Source of the DNA: Arthrobacter sp. ISL-72
GTDB lineage: Bacteria; Actinomycetota; Actinomycetes; Actinomycetales; Micrococcaceae
Assembly: GCF_018613755.1 (NCBI RefSeq)
Contig: NZ_JAGGPP010000013.1
Span: forward strand, 279,411 to 343,410
Length of the DNA: 64,000 bases
Reading direction: 5' to 3'
Position numbers and translations under genes: made by a program. Position 1 is the stretch's first letter, and the number at the start of each line of letters is the position of its first letter. Positions 8,564 through 18,093 of this stretch are shown here, piece by piece. The notes under the pieces were generated by a model. That model searched no databases. It worked only from the letters and a program-made list of their open reading frames with translations, and had not been told where the DNA came from.

Positions 8564-11500
8564 GCCGGTCCTTCTCCTCGCGGTACTCCTGGATGGTCAT
8601 GTTGCGCAGCTGGGAATCGTCCCCGTGGGCGTTGGCCACGAAGCCCACGTGCGAGACAAACGGCTCGATCACGTGGATCTTCTGCAGCGGCGTGACGATC
8701 AGCAGCTGCAGCTTCATCCGCTGGAACAGCTCCAGCCCGTACCGCGCCGACTCGTCCGACCCTCGGCCGAACGCCTCGTCGATCACCACAAACCGGAAAC
8801 TCCTGCCGCTGTTTTTGTTCCTGGAAGCGCCGGCCCCGGACCCCAGCCCGAACTGGAACGCCAGCGCCGCCGCGAGGATGGTGTAGGCCAGCTTCTCCTT
8901 CTGGCCGCCGGACTTGCCGCCCGAGTCCGTGAAGTGCTCGAACTCCTCGCCGGTCTCGGTCCATTTCTCCGACGCCGAGAACGTGAACCAGTTCCGCACA
9001 TCCGTGACCTTGGCCGTCCACCGCTCATCCAGCGTCGTCAGGCCCTCCCGGCCGCGGAAGCGCTCGATCAGCCGCTCCACCTGCAGGTACTTCTCCTCCG
9101 AGTACTGGTCCTCGTCGCCGATGGTCCCCTCCGAACACGCCCGCAGGTCCACGCCGAACTCGCGCACGTCCTGGTCCGAAGTGTTCTGATGCTCCAGCTG
9201 GATGTGCCGACCCGGGTTGTACTCGATCCCGGCCAGCGACTGGTTGATCTCACCGATCCGGTTCACGATGTCCTGCCGGCGGCCGTCCAGAAACGCGTTG
9301 AATGCCACCACCTCGTGGATGGTGTTCTGGTTCAGCGACTCCTTGAAATGCGCCTCGAACCGCGGCAGATCGTTGCTTACCAGCTGCTCCAGCAGCCGGT
9401 TGTAGTCCGCGGCGGCCTCGAGCGCGGCGTCGATGTCCGTGGTCTCGTTCGGGTATTTGTTGCGGAAGTCCGCCATCAGCCGGACGGTGCCCTCCGCGGC
9501 CCGGGCAATCCGCTTGGACAGCGCATCGATGGTATCCGTCAGCCCGGAGCGGACCGAGCTCTCCGCCGAGCCGGTGTTCTTGTATGTCAGCGTTTTGTCC
9601 CTGAGCGCCGCTTGGGTGAGATGCTCGACGGCGGCCAGCACCCCGCCGTCGTCCGTCAGGGGAGTCTCGGCGAGAGTCTCCTGGCAGTCAGCGATCGCCT
9701 CGACGATGTCTTTCGTGTCTTTATTATTTTCGCCCAGCCGCTCGCGCAGCTTGCCGGCCCGTTCCTCCAGCCGCTCCAGCTCCGCGGCCACCGTGGACTC
9801 CTTGGCGGTGAGCTGCCTCAGCATGTCGCTGGCGGTCTCCAGGTCGGACTTCTCGGCCTTGAGCTCCTCGATCCGCCGGGCCGTGAGCTGCCAGCTGATC
9901 TCGCCGAAATCGGCCACGGATTGGATGGTACCGAGCTGGCGCTGGTTCTTGCCCAAGCCGCCCAAAGACAGGTTGACCTTGTCCAGCTGCGCCTCCGTGA
10001 CCGTCAGCTGGCCCCGGACCTCGTCCTGCTCGGCGAGGAAGCGGCTGATCTTGTCGTGGTTGTCCCAGCCGAGTACGTAGTTGCGCCGGTCCGTGAGCTC
10101 CCGGCGGTCGTCCTTCTCGTGCCGGCCCCGGCCGCCCTTGAGCTGGCCGTTGACGGTGAGCGCCTTCGGGTAGCGGCGGAAGTCCTCGAGGGTGTCGCAG
10201 CAGTAGTGGTCGAACCGGGTGGCGAGCTCGTCCAGCAGGAAGTTGCGGAACGGCGTGCCCGGCTTGATGGCGATCTTCGCGGCCAGCGTGCCCTGCTCCG
10301 CCGTCCTGGCCGGCAGGGATTCGCCGATCCGCAGGTAGACCAGCCGGCCGCGCAAGTTGTTCGCATCCACCCAGCTGCTCACGGCCGTGTAGTGCTCGGC
10401 CGGCACCAGCAGCGACAGCGCGAAGCCGTGCAGCGTGCGTTCCGCCGCGCCCTCCCACGCGCCCTCGCCGTCGCGGACCCGCAGCAGCTCGCCGGCGTAC
10501 GGCAGGGCCGCTTCCGCAGTGCCCGTGCCGTCACACAGCCGACGGCGGAGCTCCAGTTGGGGGATCGGGAGCAAATTGGGGCGGGACTGCAGGCTGCGCA
10601 GTTCCTTGCCGATTCCGGCCAGCCGCGTGTTGAGTTCGGTGCGGGCGATAATCAGGTTGGTCCGCTGGTCCTGCAGCTCATCGGACTGTTCGGCAAGCTG
10701 CTTTTCGACGTCGCCGAACCGCACACGGTTGCCGTCGAAGAGCACCTTGTCCTCGGGCGGGCGCAGGCCCAGGTCCTTCGCCGCCTCAGCGTAGGTGTCG
10801 AAGCGCTGCCGCTGGGTTCTCGACTCGACGGCGAGCCTTGCTATGTCGGCGTCGATGGCTGCGAGCCGGCCGCCGCCGTTGGTGCGGATGTCCTCCTGGA
10901 CTGCGGCCAGGTCGTGCCGCTTTCCGGCGATCTCCGTGCGCAGCTTGGTGCTGTCCTCCTGCAGCCGCTCGCCGGTGCGTTCCAGTTCCGTTTGGTGTTC
11001 CAGGCTTAGCTGCAGCTTCCGATCCGTGAACCAGGGATGTAACTGGTCGCGCTGCTGGCGGGCCAGCTCGTCCTCGCGGCTCAGGTTCGCGTGCTGCGCG
11101 GCACCTTCCTTGATGGGCGTCAACAGGGCGATCTGGTCCTTGGCCCGGAGTACGGCGTCGTGGGCCTTTTTCAGGTCGTCGAAGTGGTGGATGAGGTTGC
11201 CGATCCGCCCGGCGACGTTGTCCTCCTCCAGCATGTTGGTCCGCACGAAGGAGGTGATGTTCTCCACCTGCTTCATGGACACCGTGCGGTGGAACAGCTC
11301 CATGGCCTGGTTGCCGCTGATGCCGAACTGACGCTTGAAGGCCGCGGCGTAGGGGTCGAAGGTGTCGTGCACGGCGGCGCCGGCGGCGCGGAGCTTCTTC
11401 TTCAGCTTGGCGGGGTCCTGGCCGAAATTGGAGAAATCGCGCGCGATGGACTGGTCCGCCTCGGCGATCGAGTAGAAGCGGCTGGGTGTCCCAGCTTCCT

Positions 11501-11948
11501 GGGTGGCCCAGAGTGTGATGGCCAAGGTGACCGACCTGTCCAGCACCGCATTGCGGAAGACGGCGAGCACCACGGTCAGGGCGCCGGTGCTGCGCAGGGC
11601 CACCGGCTTGGAGTACTCCCCGCCGGCGCTGCGCGTGCTCTTGTGGAAGCCACGCACGTACGACATCAGCGAGCGTTCCTTCTTCTGCGCGCCCGCCGCC
11701 TTGTTGTACTCGATCTTGTTCACGGGCAGCAGCAGGGTGGTGATGGCGTCCACCACCGTGGACTTCCCCGAGCCGATGTCACCGGTGAGCAGGCTGTTGG
11801 CGCCGTCCAGCCGGAACGTCCGCACGCCCTGATGGAACGTGCCCCAGTTGAGCAGCTCCAGACGGTGCAGCCGGAAGCCCGGGGGAGCCCCGCTGTCGTC
11901 CGTCTTTTCCTCCAGGCTGAACAGGATGTCCTGCAGGTCGGCGGTCAC
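8553..11948 (-). CDS. jetC: Wadjet SMC-like ATPase JetC (copy 1)
   Basis: 1131 residues from a GTG at 11948 that overlaps the jetB stop (GTGA). Walker A GDIGSGKST at about residues 56-64, then long charged coiled-coil arms with a hinge in the middle, then the ABC signature SGGQKEKLAYTIL and Walker B FRFVVIDEAF (Glu at about 1058). This is the SMC/MukB-like motor that dimerises with JetA and JetB and extrudes DNA loops. An open frame continues upstream of 11948 but overlaps jetB in another frame and is not part of the gene. Confidence 0.93.
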   Translation of the reverse strand: MTADLQDILFSLEEKTDDSGAPPGFRLHRLELLNWGTFHQGVRTFRLDGANSLLTGDIGSGKSTVVDAITTLLLPVNKIEYNKAAGAQKKERSLMSYVRGFHKSTRSAGGEYSKPVALRSTGALTVVLAVFRNAVLDRSVTLAITLWATQEAGTPSRFYSIAEADQSIARDFSNFGQDPAKLKKKLRAAGAAVHDTFDPYAAAFKRQFGISGNQAMELFHRTVSMKQVENITSFVRTNMLEEDNVAGRIGNLIHHFDDLKKAHDAVLRAKDQIALLTPIKEGAAQHANLSREDELARQQRDQLHPWFTDRKLQLSLEHQTELERTGERLQEDSTKLRTEIAGKRHDLAAVQEDIRTNGGGRLAAIDADIARLAVESRTQRQRFDTYAEAAKDLGLRPPEDKVLFDGNRVRFGDVEKQLAEQSDELQDQRTNLIIARTELNTRLAGIGKELRSLQSRPNLLPIPQLELRRRLCDGTGTAEAALPYAGELLRVRDGEGAWEGAAERTLHGFALSLLVPAEHYTAVSSWVDANNLRGRLVYLRIGESLPARTAEQGTLAAKIAIKPGTPFRNFLLDELATRFDHYCCDTLEDFRRYPKALTVNGQLKGGRGRHEKDDRRELTDRRNYVLGWDNHDKISRFLAEQDEVRGQLTVTEAQLDKVNLSLGGLGKNQRQLGTIQSVADFGEISWQLTARRIEELKAEKSDLETASDMLRQLTAKESTVAAELERLEERAGKLRERLGENNKDTKDIVEAIADCQETLAETPLTDDGGVLAAVEHLTQAALRDKTLTYKNTGSAESSVRSGLTDTIDALSKRIARAAEGTVRLMADFRNKYPNETTDIDAALEAAADYNRLLEQLVSNDLPRFEAHFKESLNQNTIHEVVAFNAFLDGRRQDIVNRIGEINQSLAGIEYNPGRHIQLEHQNTSDQDVREFGVDLRACSEGTIGDEDQYSEEKYLQVERLIERFRGREGLTTLDERWTAKVTDVRNWFTFSASEKWTETGEEFEHFTDSGGKSGGQKEKLAYTILAAALAFQFGLGSGAGASRNKNSGRSFRFVVIDEAFGRGSDESARYGLELFQRMKLQLLIVTPLQKIHVIEPFVSHVGFVANAHGDDSQLRNMTIQEYREEKDRRAG

Positions 11949-12598
11949 TGGCCGTCCTCCTCTTTGGTGACCGGCGCTCCGGTGAGCCCAGTTCCGGTGA
12001 GCGTCGCGCGGTAGTCCGCGAGCCGCGCGTCGAGTTCCTCCAGCCACTGGGCGTCCACGAACGCCTTGAGGATGCGGGCAACCTCGTAGGTGCCGGGCTG
12101 GCCGCGGAGTTTGCGCAGGAAGCCGAGGTCCACCACCTTCCGGATGTCCGTGGAGAGCCGGTCCATGACCCGGGCCTCGTTGCTGGATTCGGGCAGGAAG
12201 ACGGCCACCATGTCCGCGATTTCCTGCTCGGTCATGATGAGCCGGAGCTCGCTGCTGTTGGTGTCGAACTCCAGCATGCGGCCGCGCAGGAGGGCCAGCA
12301 ACAGGCTGACGTGGAAGGTCAGCTGCCGGCGCGGGATCAGCCGGGGGAGCGTGCCGTCCGGATCCTCGCGCGACTTCAGGAACGCGTAGCCCTCCGACTC
12401 GTCCCGGATCAGGTCCAGCCCCAACACGGACACGTAGTCGCGGACCTGGGAGGACAAGCCCAGCAGCGACTGCCACAGTTTCTCGTCCCCTTCCGCGTAC
12501 AGCACGCCTTTGAAGAGCCGGGTGACGACGCCGGGAAGTTCCTCGGGCGTGCGGCTGTCCGTTTCCGCTGTGGCTGGGAAATTCGCTGCCAAATTCAT
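11945..12598 (-). CDS. jetB: Wadjet kite subunit JetB (copy 1, DUF4194)
   Basis: 217 residues from ATG 12598, which overlaps the jetA stop as ATGA. Contains DUF4194 features: LYAEGDEKLWQSLLGLSSQV, YAFLKSREDPDG and a winged-helix C-terminal half (VVDLGFLRKL and YEVARILKAFVDAQW). JetB is the kite-like (MukE/ScpB-type) subunit that bridges JetA and JetC. Stop overlaps the jetC start. Confidence 0.9.
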   Translation of the reverse strand: MNLAANFPATAETDSRTPEELPGVVTRLFKGVLYAEGDEKLWQSLLGLSSQVRDYVSVLGLDLIRDESEGYAFLKSREDPDGTLPRLIPRRQLTFHVSLLLALLRGRMLEFDTNSSELRLIMTEQEIADMVAVFLPESSNEARVMDRLSTDIRKVVDLGFLRKLRGQPGTYEVARILKAFVDAQWLEELDARLADYRATLTGTGLTGAPVTKEEDGQ

Positions 12599-14043
12599 GC
12601 GGGCCTTCCGAAGATGATCTGTTCGAGGGTGGCTTCGCGGATGCTGCCGTCGTCCAGCTGCCACGCTATCCGCTGCTCGGCGTCCGGGTTGATGGTGGCC
12701 CAGTCCGACTCCGTGGCCAGCTGGTAGTAGGCCACGATCTCCGCGAGCCCCTGTTCGACGGGATGTTTCTTTGTGACTTCGGCGAGCGTGGCCTGCTCCG
12801 CCTCCGCCTCGGCCAGGACGGCGTCGATATTGGCCTTGAGGCGTTCCTTGTCCACGTGGAACTGGCTGAACAGGGCGCCGGCGTCCACGTCGGCGTCGTC
12901 GGTGGTTTCGATCCGGTCCTCGACCATGACCCGCCGGCTCGGCTCGTACAGCGGGCGTTCGAAGGGGAGGGTGATGTCCACGTGCGGGGCGCTTATTTCT
13001 ATGAAGTCCCCTGCTGGGGGCTGCTCCCTTGTTGCGAGGGCGCCGGACTCGACGCTGCGGATGAGCTGCATGATGCGCTTGTTCTCCAGGAACACCTTGT
13101 CATCGAGCAGCCGGCGCATCTGCTGGGACAGCTGGCGGACGGTGCCCTGGGTCTGCTCGACGGCGGGCAGCCAGTCTTGGTGCAGGTTGGTGACGGCGTG
13201 AAGGTTGTCTGTTTGTGCGAGGGCCTCGATCTGGGTCGCGCGCTGGAGGAGTTCCTGCAGCTTCCTCCTGGACTCCGGCGACATGAGGTAGTCCCAGAAG
13301 CCCTGGAACGTCCGGCCCTGCAGGGAGCTGCTGATGTCCTGCTGGTTGGTGAAGATCGATTCGAGCAGCTCGCCCTGCGTGCCGTTCCAGGTGGCTATCT
13401 GCTCGCGGACCTGGCGGTCCAGTTTGCGGAAGTTCTGCTCGACCTCGCGGAAGTCCGAGAGGAGGTCCTTGGCCAGGGCTCGCAGCTGTTGGAAGTGGTC
13501 CAGCGCTTCGGGGCCTGTCATGACGCGGATGTTGCCGTCCCGGATGCGCTGCATCTCGGCGTCGATGTTGTCTCGTTGCTGCTGGAGTTCTGCGAGGCGT
13601 ATTTCGGGGTCCGTCTCGGACTGCTGGACCAGCCGCTCGAGGACGGCGAAGATGCTGGTGAGCCGCGACTGGGTGGCGACAAAGTCCCGCCCGCGCAGGT
13701 TCTCCACCCATCGGACCACGTCCTCCGCCGCCGCGGTGAGGTCGTAGCGGGGCTCGTCCTGGCCCTGGATGTAGTACTTCCGCAGCCAGGCTCGTTCGGG
13801 GGCCGCCCAGTCATCGAGGTACTCCGCCGCCTGGCGCGGGAACTTGTCCTCGTCGTAGGCATCCCGCAGGCCGAAGAGGACGTCGTCGAGGCTGTCGATG
13901 AGCTGCTGTCGGCCGAGGTTTCTTTGGTTGGGGCCAGTGAAGGCCGCCATGAAGAACGAGATCGCGAGCGGGGCGTTCTGGGCGCGCAGCAGGGACCAGC
14001 CTGCATGGTTCTCACGCAGCGCGTTGATTGCGTAGTAGTCCAT
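12595..14043 (-). CDS. jetA: Wadjet kleisin JetA (copy 1, DUF3375)
   Basis: 482 residues, full-length DUF3375. Starts MDYYAINALRENHAGWSLLR and contains the conserved RFV-type core with long helices (residues about 140-260) and the segment DWLPAVEQTQGTVRQLSQQM. It acts as the kleisin (MukF-like) that closes the JetC ring. First gene of the operon jetA-jetB-jetC-jetD; all four genes overlap. A 239-bp spacer separates it from the divergent subtilase and presumably holds both promoters. Confidence 0.92.
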   Translation of the reverse strand: MDYYAINALRENHAGWSLLRAQNAPLAISFFMAAFTGPNQRNLGRQQLIDSLDDVLFGLRDAYDEDKFPRQAAEYLDDWAAPERAWLRKYYIQGQDEPRYDLTAAAEDVVRWVENLRGRDFVATQSRLTSIFAVLERLVQQSETDPEIRLAELQQQRDNIDAEMQRIRDGNIRVMTGPEALDHFQQLRALAKDLLSDFREVEQNFRKLDRQVREQIATWNGTQGELLESIFTNQQDISSSLQGRTFQGFWDYLMSPESRRKLQELLQRATQIEALAQTDNLHAVTNLHQDWLPAVEQTQGTVRQLSQQMRRLLDDKVFLENKRIMQLIRSVESGALATREQPPAGDFIEISAPHVDITLPFERPLYEPSRRVMVEDRIETTDDADVDAGALFSQFHVDKERLKANIDAVLAEAEAEQATLAEVTKKHPVEQGLAEIVAYYQLATESDWATINPDAEQRIAWQLDDGSIREATLEQIIFGRPA

Positions 14044-14282
14044 CCGGTCCTCGGTGTCTCCGGCCCACGTGCCGTCAATTCACTCTAAGGCGCACCGCGG
14101 ACATTTGCTGTGGAGGACGAGTCCCGCCCGGCCATCTGTTCCTGTCTGGCGGGAGGCTCCTCCGTCCCCATCGCGAACGCAGTCAAACAGGACCGCATGT
14201 TCCTGGCACTCCAGTCCCGGACCGCAGCGTCATGTAGGGCCGGACACTATCTAGCCAATGCAGATTGCAGCAAGATAACTCC

Positions 14283-15560
14283 ATGAAAAAACTTATGATG
14301 GCAGGCTTTACAGCCGCAATGATGGCGTTTGGCGGAATTACATTAGCGGCCCCGAGCAATGCGGCGGACCCCCAGTCCTCCCATATTGCGGGGCGAATTA
14401 TGGTCAAGTTCCACGACGACCGCGCGGCACCCGGCGTACTGCGACAGCATGGCCTCAGCCAGGGCCCCGGTATCGGCAGCACCGGCGCTCATCTCATCAA
14501 GGTACCGGCCGGTAAAGAACTTCAACTCATCCAATCCTTAAGCCGGAACCCGGCAGTTGAGTACGCCGAGCCGGACGAGCTCGTCACCGCCGCTACAAAC
14601 GACGAGTACTTCCCTCGCCAGTACGCCCTGCAAAACGATCCCCAATCATTTACCAACACCGCCAACACGCTGACCGTGGCCGAGGGCAAGCTCGACGCTG
14701 ATGTCGACGCGGTCGAAGCTTGGAAGGTCACCAAAGGAAACCGCACCACGGTTGCCATCATCGATTCAGGTGTCGCAAACGTCCATGACGACATCGCATC
14801 CCAGGTTGTTGGATACGCGAACTTCGTTAGTGCGGAAACCAAGGAAGATCCCAAAGCAAATCCTGAAGACAAATACGGCCACGGCACCCACGTCGCGGGT
14901 ATCGTCGCCGCCAAGGCCGACAACACGATCGGTGTCGCTGGCGTGTGCCCGGAATGCACCATCTTGGATGTCAAAGTGCTCAATGACAGCGGGTCCGGCT
15001 CCAGCTCAGCCATTGCAAACGGCATCAGCTGGGCCGCTGGCAACGGTGCCAAGGTGATCAACATGAGCCTTGGTCAGCGCGTCTCTTCACGAACCCTCGA
15101 AGCTGCCGTCAATAATGCATGGAACCAGGGTGCGGTGATCGTAGCCGCAGCAGGCAACGCCGGTACTCAGGCCAAGATCTACCCGGGCGCATATCCGAAC
15201 GTTATTGCCGTTGCTGCAACCGACAACAATGACGCCAAAGCGTCCTTCTCAAGCTATGGCAAGTGGGTGGATGTCGCGGCGCCGGGTGTCAACGTCTACT
15301 CGACCTTCCCGAACCGCGACTTCGTCCTGGGTACGCAGAACGGCCGGTCCACGGGGTACGACATCGCCAGCGGTACGTCGATGGCTTCACCGATGGTTGC
15401 GGCCACTGCCGCGCTTGCCTGGAGTTCACATGTTGACGCGACTAATGCATCCGTCCGCCTAAACGTTGAATCTTCCGCAGAAGAGATCAATGGCACCGGC
15501 AGCTACTGGGAGCACGGCCGCGTGAACGCCTGCAAAGCCGTCGGTAGTGACTGCCCGTAG
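14283..15560 (+). CDS. Secreted S8 family subtilisin-like protease
   Basis: 425 residues from ATG 14283 (an upstream TTG at 14265 is less likely). Signal peptide residues 1-28 (MKKLMMAGFTAAMMAFGGIT then LAAPSNAA), an I9-like propeptide to about residue 100, then the catalytic domain with Asp161 (AIIDSGV), His203 (GHGTHVAG), oxyanion Asn292 (AAAGNAG) and Ser366 (SGTSMASP). All triad residues are present. Probably an extracellular scavenging protease. Base use is less GC-rich than the neighbouring jet genes, which may indicate separate origin. Confidence 0.9.
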   Translation: MKKLMMAGFTAAMMAFGGITLAAPSNAADPQSSHIAGRIMVKFHDDRAAPGVLRQHGLSQGPGIGSTGAHLIKVPAGKELQLIQSLSRNPAVEYAEPDELVTAATNDEYFPRQYALQNDPQSFTNTANTLTVAEGKLDADVDAVEAWKVTKGNRTTVAIIDSGVANVHDDIASQVVGYANFVSAETKEDPKANPEDKYGHGTHVAGIVAAKADNTIGVAGVCPECTILDVKVLNDSGSGSSSAIANGISWAAGNGAKVINMSLGQRVSSRTLEAAVNNAWNQGAVIVAAAGNAGTQAKIYPGAYPNVIAVAATDNNDAKASFSSYGKWVDVAAPGVNVYSTFPNRDFVLGTQNGRSTGYDIASGTSMASPMVAATAALAWSSHVDATNASVRLNVESSAEEINGTGSYWEHGRVNACKAVGSDCP

Positions 15561-15577
15561 CTGACGCGCGGTTGCGG

Positions 15578-16360
15578 TCAGGACTGGAGGGACTGCATGA
15601 CGGACAGGTGGCCAGCGCGGTCGGCAATGAGGCACTTGGCCAGGTAGAAGGGCCGGTTCGCGTGCCTGACGTACTGCGTCAGCACGAGGACCGGGTCCGG
15701 GGCCCGCAGGTCCAGCAGCTTGGCCCGGCTGGGCCCCACCTGGCTCAGGCCGATCTGGCACTCGCCGGGGCCGAGGACCCGGCCGAAGCGTTTGTTCAGG
15801 CTGGCAAGCAGGGTGGTGCCGCCGTCGTCGTCGATTTCCAACGGCGCGGCGGCAGCTTTGCCCAGCCTCACAGGCTGGGCGGAGACGTTCTCCTGCAGGT
15901 GGGCGACGGGCTCGCCGTCGCGGATCAGGACGGACTCCCAGAGCCAGACGTCGCTGCCGGGTTCGACGCCGACGCCGGGCGCGGCGAACTCGGAGGCCGG
16001 CTGCCGCACCACCTGGATACGCTTGATTTCGAGGTGCTGGCCGGGGCCGCCGAGGACTTCCTCGAAGGGGCGGATGCGTTCGATGCCGATCCGGGGGAGA
16101 GTGTCGGCGACAAACCGGCCGACCCCGCGGCGAGCCCGGATGAGCCCGTCCTCCTCGAGCAGCATCAATGCTTCGCGCACCACGGTGCGGCTGACTCTCA
16201 TGTCGGATCCGAGTTCCGTTTCGGTGGGGAGCATGGAACCGGGCGTTAGCAGGTTGTTGCGGATGGCCTCGGCGATCCGGGAGTACACGGCGACCCGGAG
16301 CGGCGAGCCTGGCTGGGCCTCCACCGGCTGGGACAGGAACCTGGCGGCGTCCTCGTGCAC
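15578..16360 (-). CDS. GntR/HutC-type regulator with UTRA domain
   Basis: 260 residues from GTG 16360 (GAGGC upstream); an in-frame TTG at 16405 would add 15 residues. N-terminal winged helix (PTETELGSDMRVSRTVVREA then LMLLEEDGLIRARRGVG) and C-terminal UTRA effector domain beginning near PFEEVLGG. It lies 260 bp from the dicarboxylate carrier and may control the carrier-PrpF operon. Convergent with the subtilase, 17 bp apart. Confidence 0.82.
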   Translation of the reverse strand: MHEDAARFLSQPVEAQPGSPLRVAVYSRIAEAIRNNLLTPGSMLPTETELGSDMRVSRTVVREALMLLEEDGLIRARRGVGRFVADTLPRIGIERIRPFEEVLGGPGQHLEIKRIQVVRQPASEFAAPGVGVEPGSDVWLWESVLIRDGEPVAHLQENVSAQPVRLGKAAAAPLEIDDDGGTTLLASLNKRFGRVLGPGECQIGLSQVGPSRAKLLDLRAPDPVLVLTQYVRHANRPFYLAKCLIADRAGHLSVMQSLQS

Positions 16361-16622
16361 GTTATGCCTCGCTTGGGTGTTGTTCGGGGGAGTCCAGCCT
16401 AGCAAGTGGGACGCGTTTGTTGGACAAGTGCGGCTGGTTCACCCGACCGCGCCCGCCCTTGCTGTCCGCGGAGTTGCATCCATGTTCCAAACCAGAGGTA
16501 GGGCCACCTGTAAGTGGCCCTGCCTCTGGTGCGTCCGGGTTGGTCCTGCGCCCGACTTTCGGGCTACCTGTTGCGATGGAGTGCAGGCCGTCCCGTCCGC
16601 TTGCCGGATGTAGATCCGGCGG

Positions 16623-18083
16623 TCACATGATGCCGGTGGGTACGAGCAGCGCCCATGCCAGCGCAGGGGCCACCAGCACCACCCCGCCGGCGTAGAACAT
16701 CAGCTGACGGTAGACGCGCTGCCGGTCGTCCTCGCGGGCATTGGCTACCACCAGTGCACCGTCCGTGGAGAAGGGGGAGACGTCCACGACTGTGGCAGAG
16801 ATGGCCAGCGCGGCAACCGTTCCGGAGGCGCTGAGCGAGCTCGTGGCCAGGAGCGGACCGGCCAGCGGGATGAAAGCCGTCAGCAACGCGGTGGAGGAAG
16901 CAAATGCTGAGCCGACGCCGATGACGTAGCAGAGAACCAGTGCGATGAGCAGCGGTGCGCCCAGGGCGAGGGCCTGCTCGGCGAGGGTATCGATGACGCC
17001 TACGTGCTGGAGCAGGGAGACATAAGTGATCATGCCGGCGACGAGCAGGACGGTGGACCAGGAGACGCCGCCGATGAACGTCCGGTGTTCCTTGATGTTG
17101 ATGAACGCCAGCAGGAGGCCGGCGGAGAGGGCCACAAAGCCGATCGGCATGTGGAAGCCAAGGGTGCACACCAGCATCACGGCGATCAGGACCAGAGTCA
17201 GGATTTGCTGGCCGTGCGGACGGCCGGTTGAGGAGGTGTCGACGTCGGCGTGCTGGCCGCCGTGACTGTCGCGCAGTTTGCCGATGAGGGCGAACAGGAC
17301 GACTGTCAGGACGGAGAGGATGAGGTTGAGGGCGAAGCTGGCGGCGAAGAGTGCGCCCTGGGAGATGGGAAAGTCATTCTTCAAGGCGATGTCGTGCACC
17401 AGGACACCGGCCACGGACAACGGGGAAAAGCCGCCGGCGTGGGCACCGTTGATAATGAACGCGCCCATCAGCACGGGGTGGATGCGTGACTCGTAGGCAA
17501 AGCCGATGGCCGCTGGCGCCAGCAGCGCGATGGCCGCGGGGGAGAAGGTGCCCAGTGCAGTCAGCGCGGCGGCGATCAGGAAGAACACCCACGGCAGCAG
17601 CAGCGTCTTGCCCCGGACCAGGCGCACACAGCTCTTGACGATGATGTCAATGGTGCCGTTCCGCTGGGCCATGCTGAAGAAGTAGGTGACGCCGATGATG
17701 GTCAGGACAATGCTGGCCGGGAACTCCTCAAGGATCTGCTTGTCCGACATCCCCAGCATGAAATAGCCGACGCCGAACGATGCCACCAGCCCCATCACGC
17801 CGATGTTCAGCGGCCACTTGGTGGCGACGACGAACATCACCACAAGGATGATGAGCGGGATGATCTGGATTGCGGTCATGGTCGGCTCCGGTTCCGTGGT
17901 GGCCGCCTGGTTGAAGATGCCACCCCCGAACACGAGAGCGATCAAGCCCAGGATGGCCGCTCCGGCCACTGCCATCAGCAGGATACGACGCCGGCGCCTG
18001 GTACGGTCGGGACGGCCGCCCGGTGCGTCACTTGCGGGGGTAGCGTTGCGCTCCCGAGTTTCAGTCATGCCAGTTTCAGTCAT
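16623..18083 (-). CDS. MatC-type dicarboxylate carrier
   Basis: 487 residues from ATG 18083, placed by AAGGAG about 8 nt upstream. After a polar, charged N-terminus it has about 12 membrane segments in two halves with the DASS/MatC-like signatures FSPAAIALLAPAAIG and VVDVSPFSTDGALVVANA. Such carriers import malonate or other C4-C6 di/tricarboxylates. It is directly downstream of a PrpF-family isomerase gene (10 bp gap), so the substrate is probably an unsaturated tricarboxylate or its relative; that is inference. Confidence 0.8.
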   Translation of the reverse strand: MTETGMTETRERNATPASDAPGGRPDRTRRRRRILLMAVAGAAILGLIALVFGGGIFNQAATTEPEPTMTAIQIIPLIILVVMFVVATKWPLNIGVMGLVASFGVGYFMLGMSDKQILEEFPASIVLTIIGVTYFFSMAQRNGTIDIIVKSCVRLVRGKTLLLPWVFFLIAAALTALGTFSPAAIALLAPAAIGFAYESRIHPVLMGAFIINGAHAGGFSPLSVAGVLVHDIALKNDFPISQGALFAASFALNLILSVLTVVLFALIGKLRDSHGGQHADVDTSSTGRPHGQQILTLVLIAVMLVCTLGFHMPIGFVALSAGLLLAFINIKEHRTFIGGVSWSTVLLVAGMITYVSLLQHVGVIDTLAEQALALGAPLLIALVLCYVIGVGSAFASSTALLTAFIPLAGPLLATSSLSASGTVAALAISATVVDVSPFSTDGALVVANAREDDRQRVYRQLMFYAGGVVLVAPALAWALLVPTGIM

Positions 18084-18093
18084 GATGGTCTCC

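Noticed and set aside
8625..11009. Very long plus-strand open frame (794 codons) opposite jetC
   Set aside because: It mirrors the codon structure of jetC, is rich in Arg/Val/Leu with no domain, and the same shadow frame occurs opposite jetC copy 2. An antisense artefact of high GC.
11949..12476. N-terminal extension of jetC to 12476 as a jetB-jetC fusion
   Set aside because: That part is read in a frame different from jetB and has no domain; copy 2 has a plain ATG at the equivalent of 11948.
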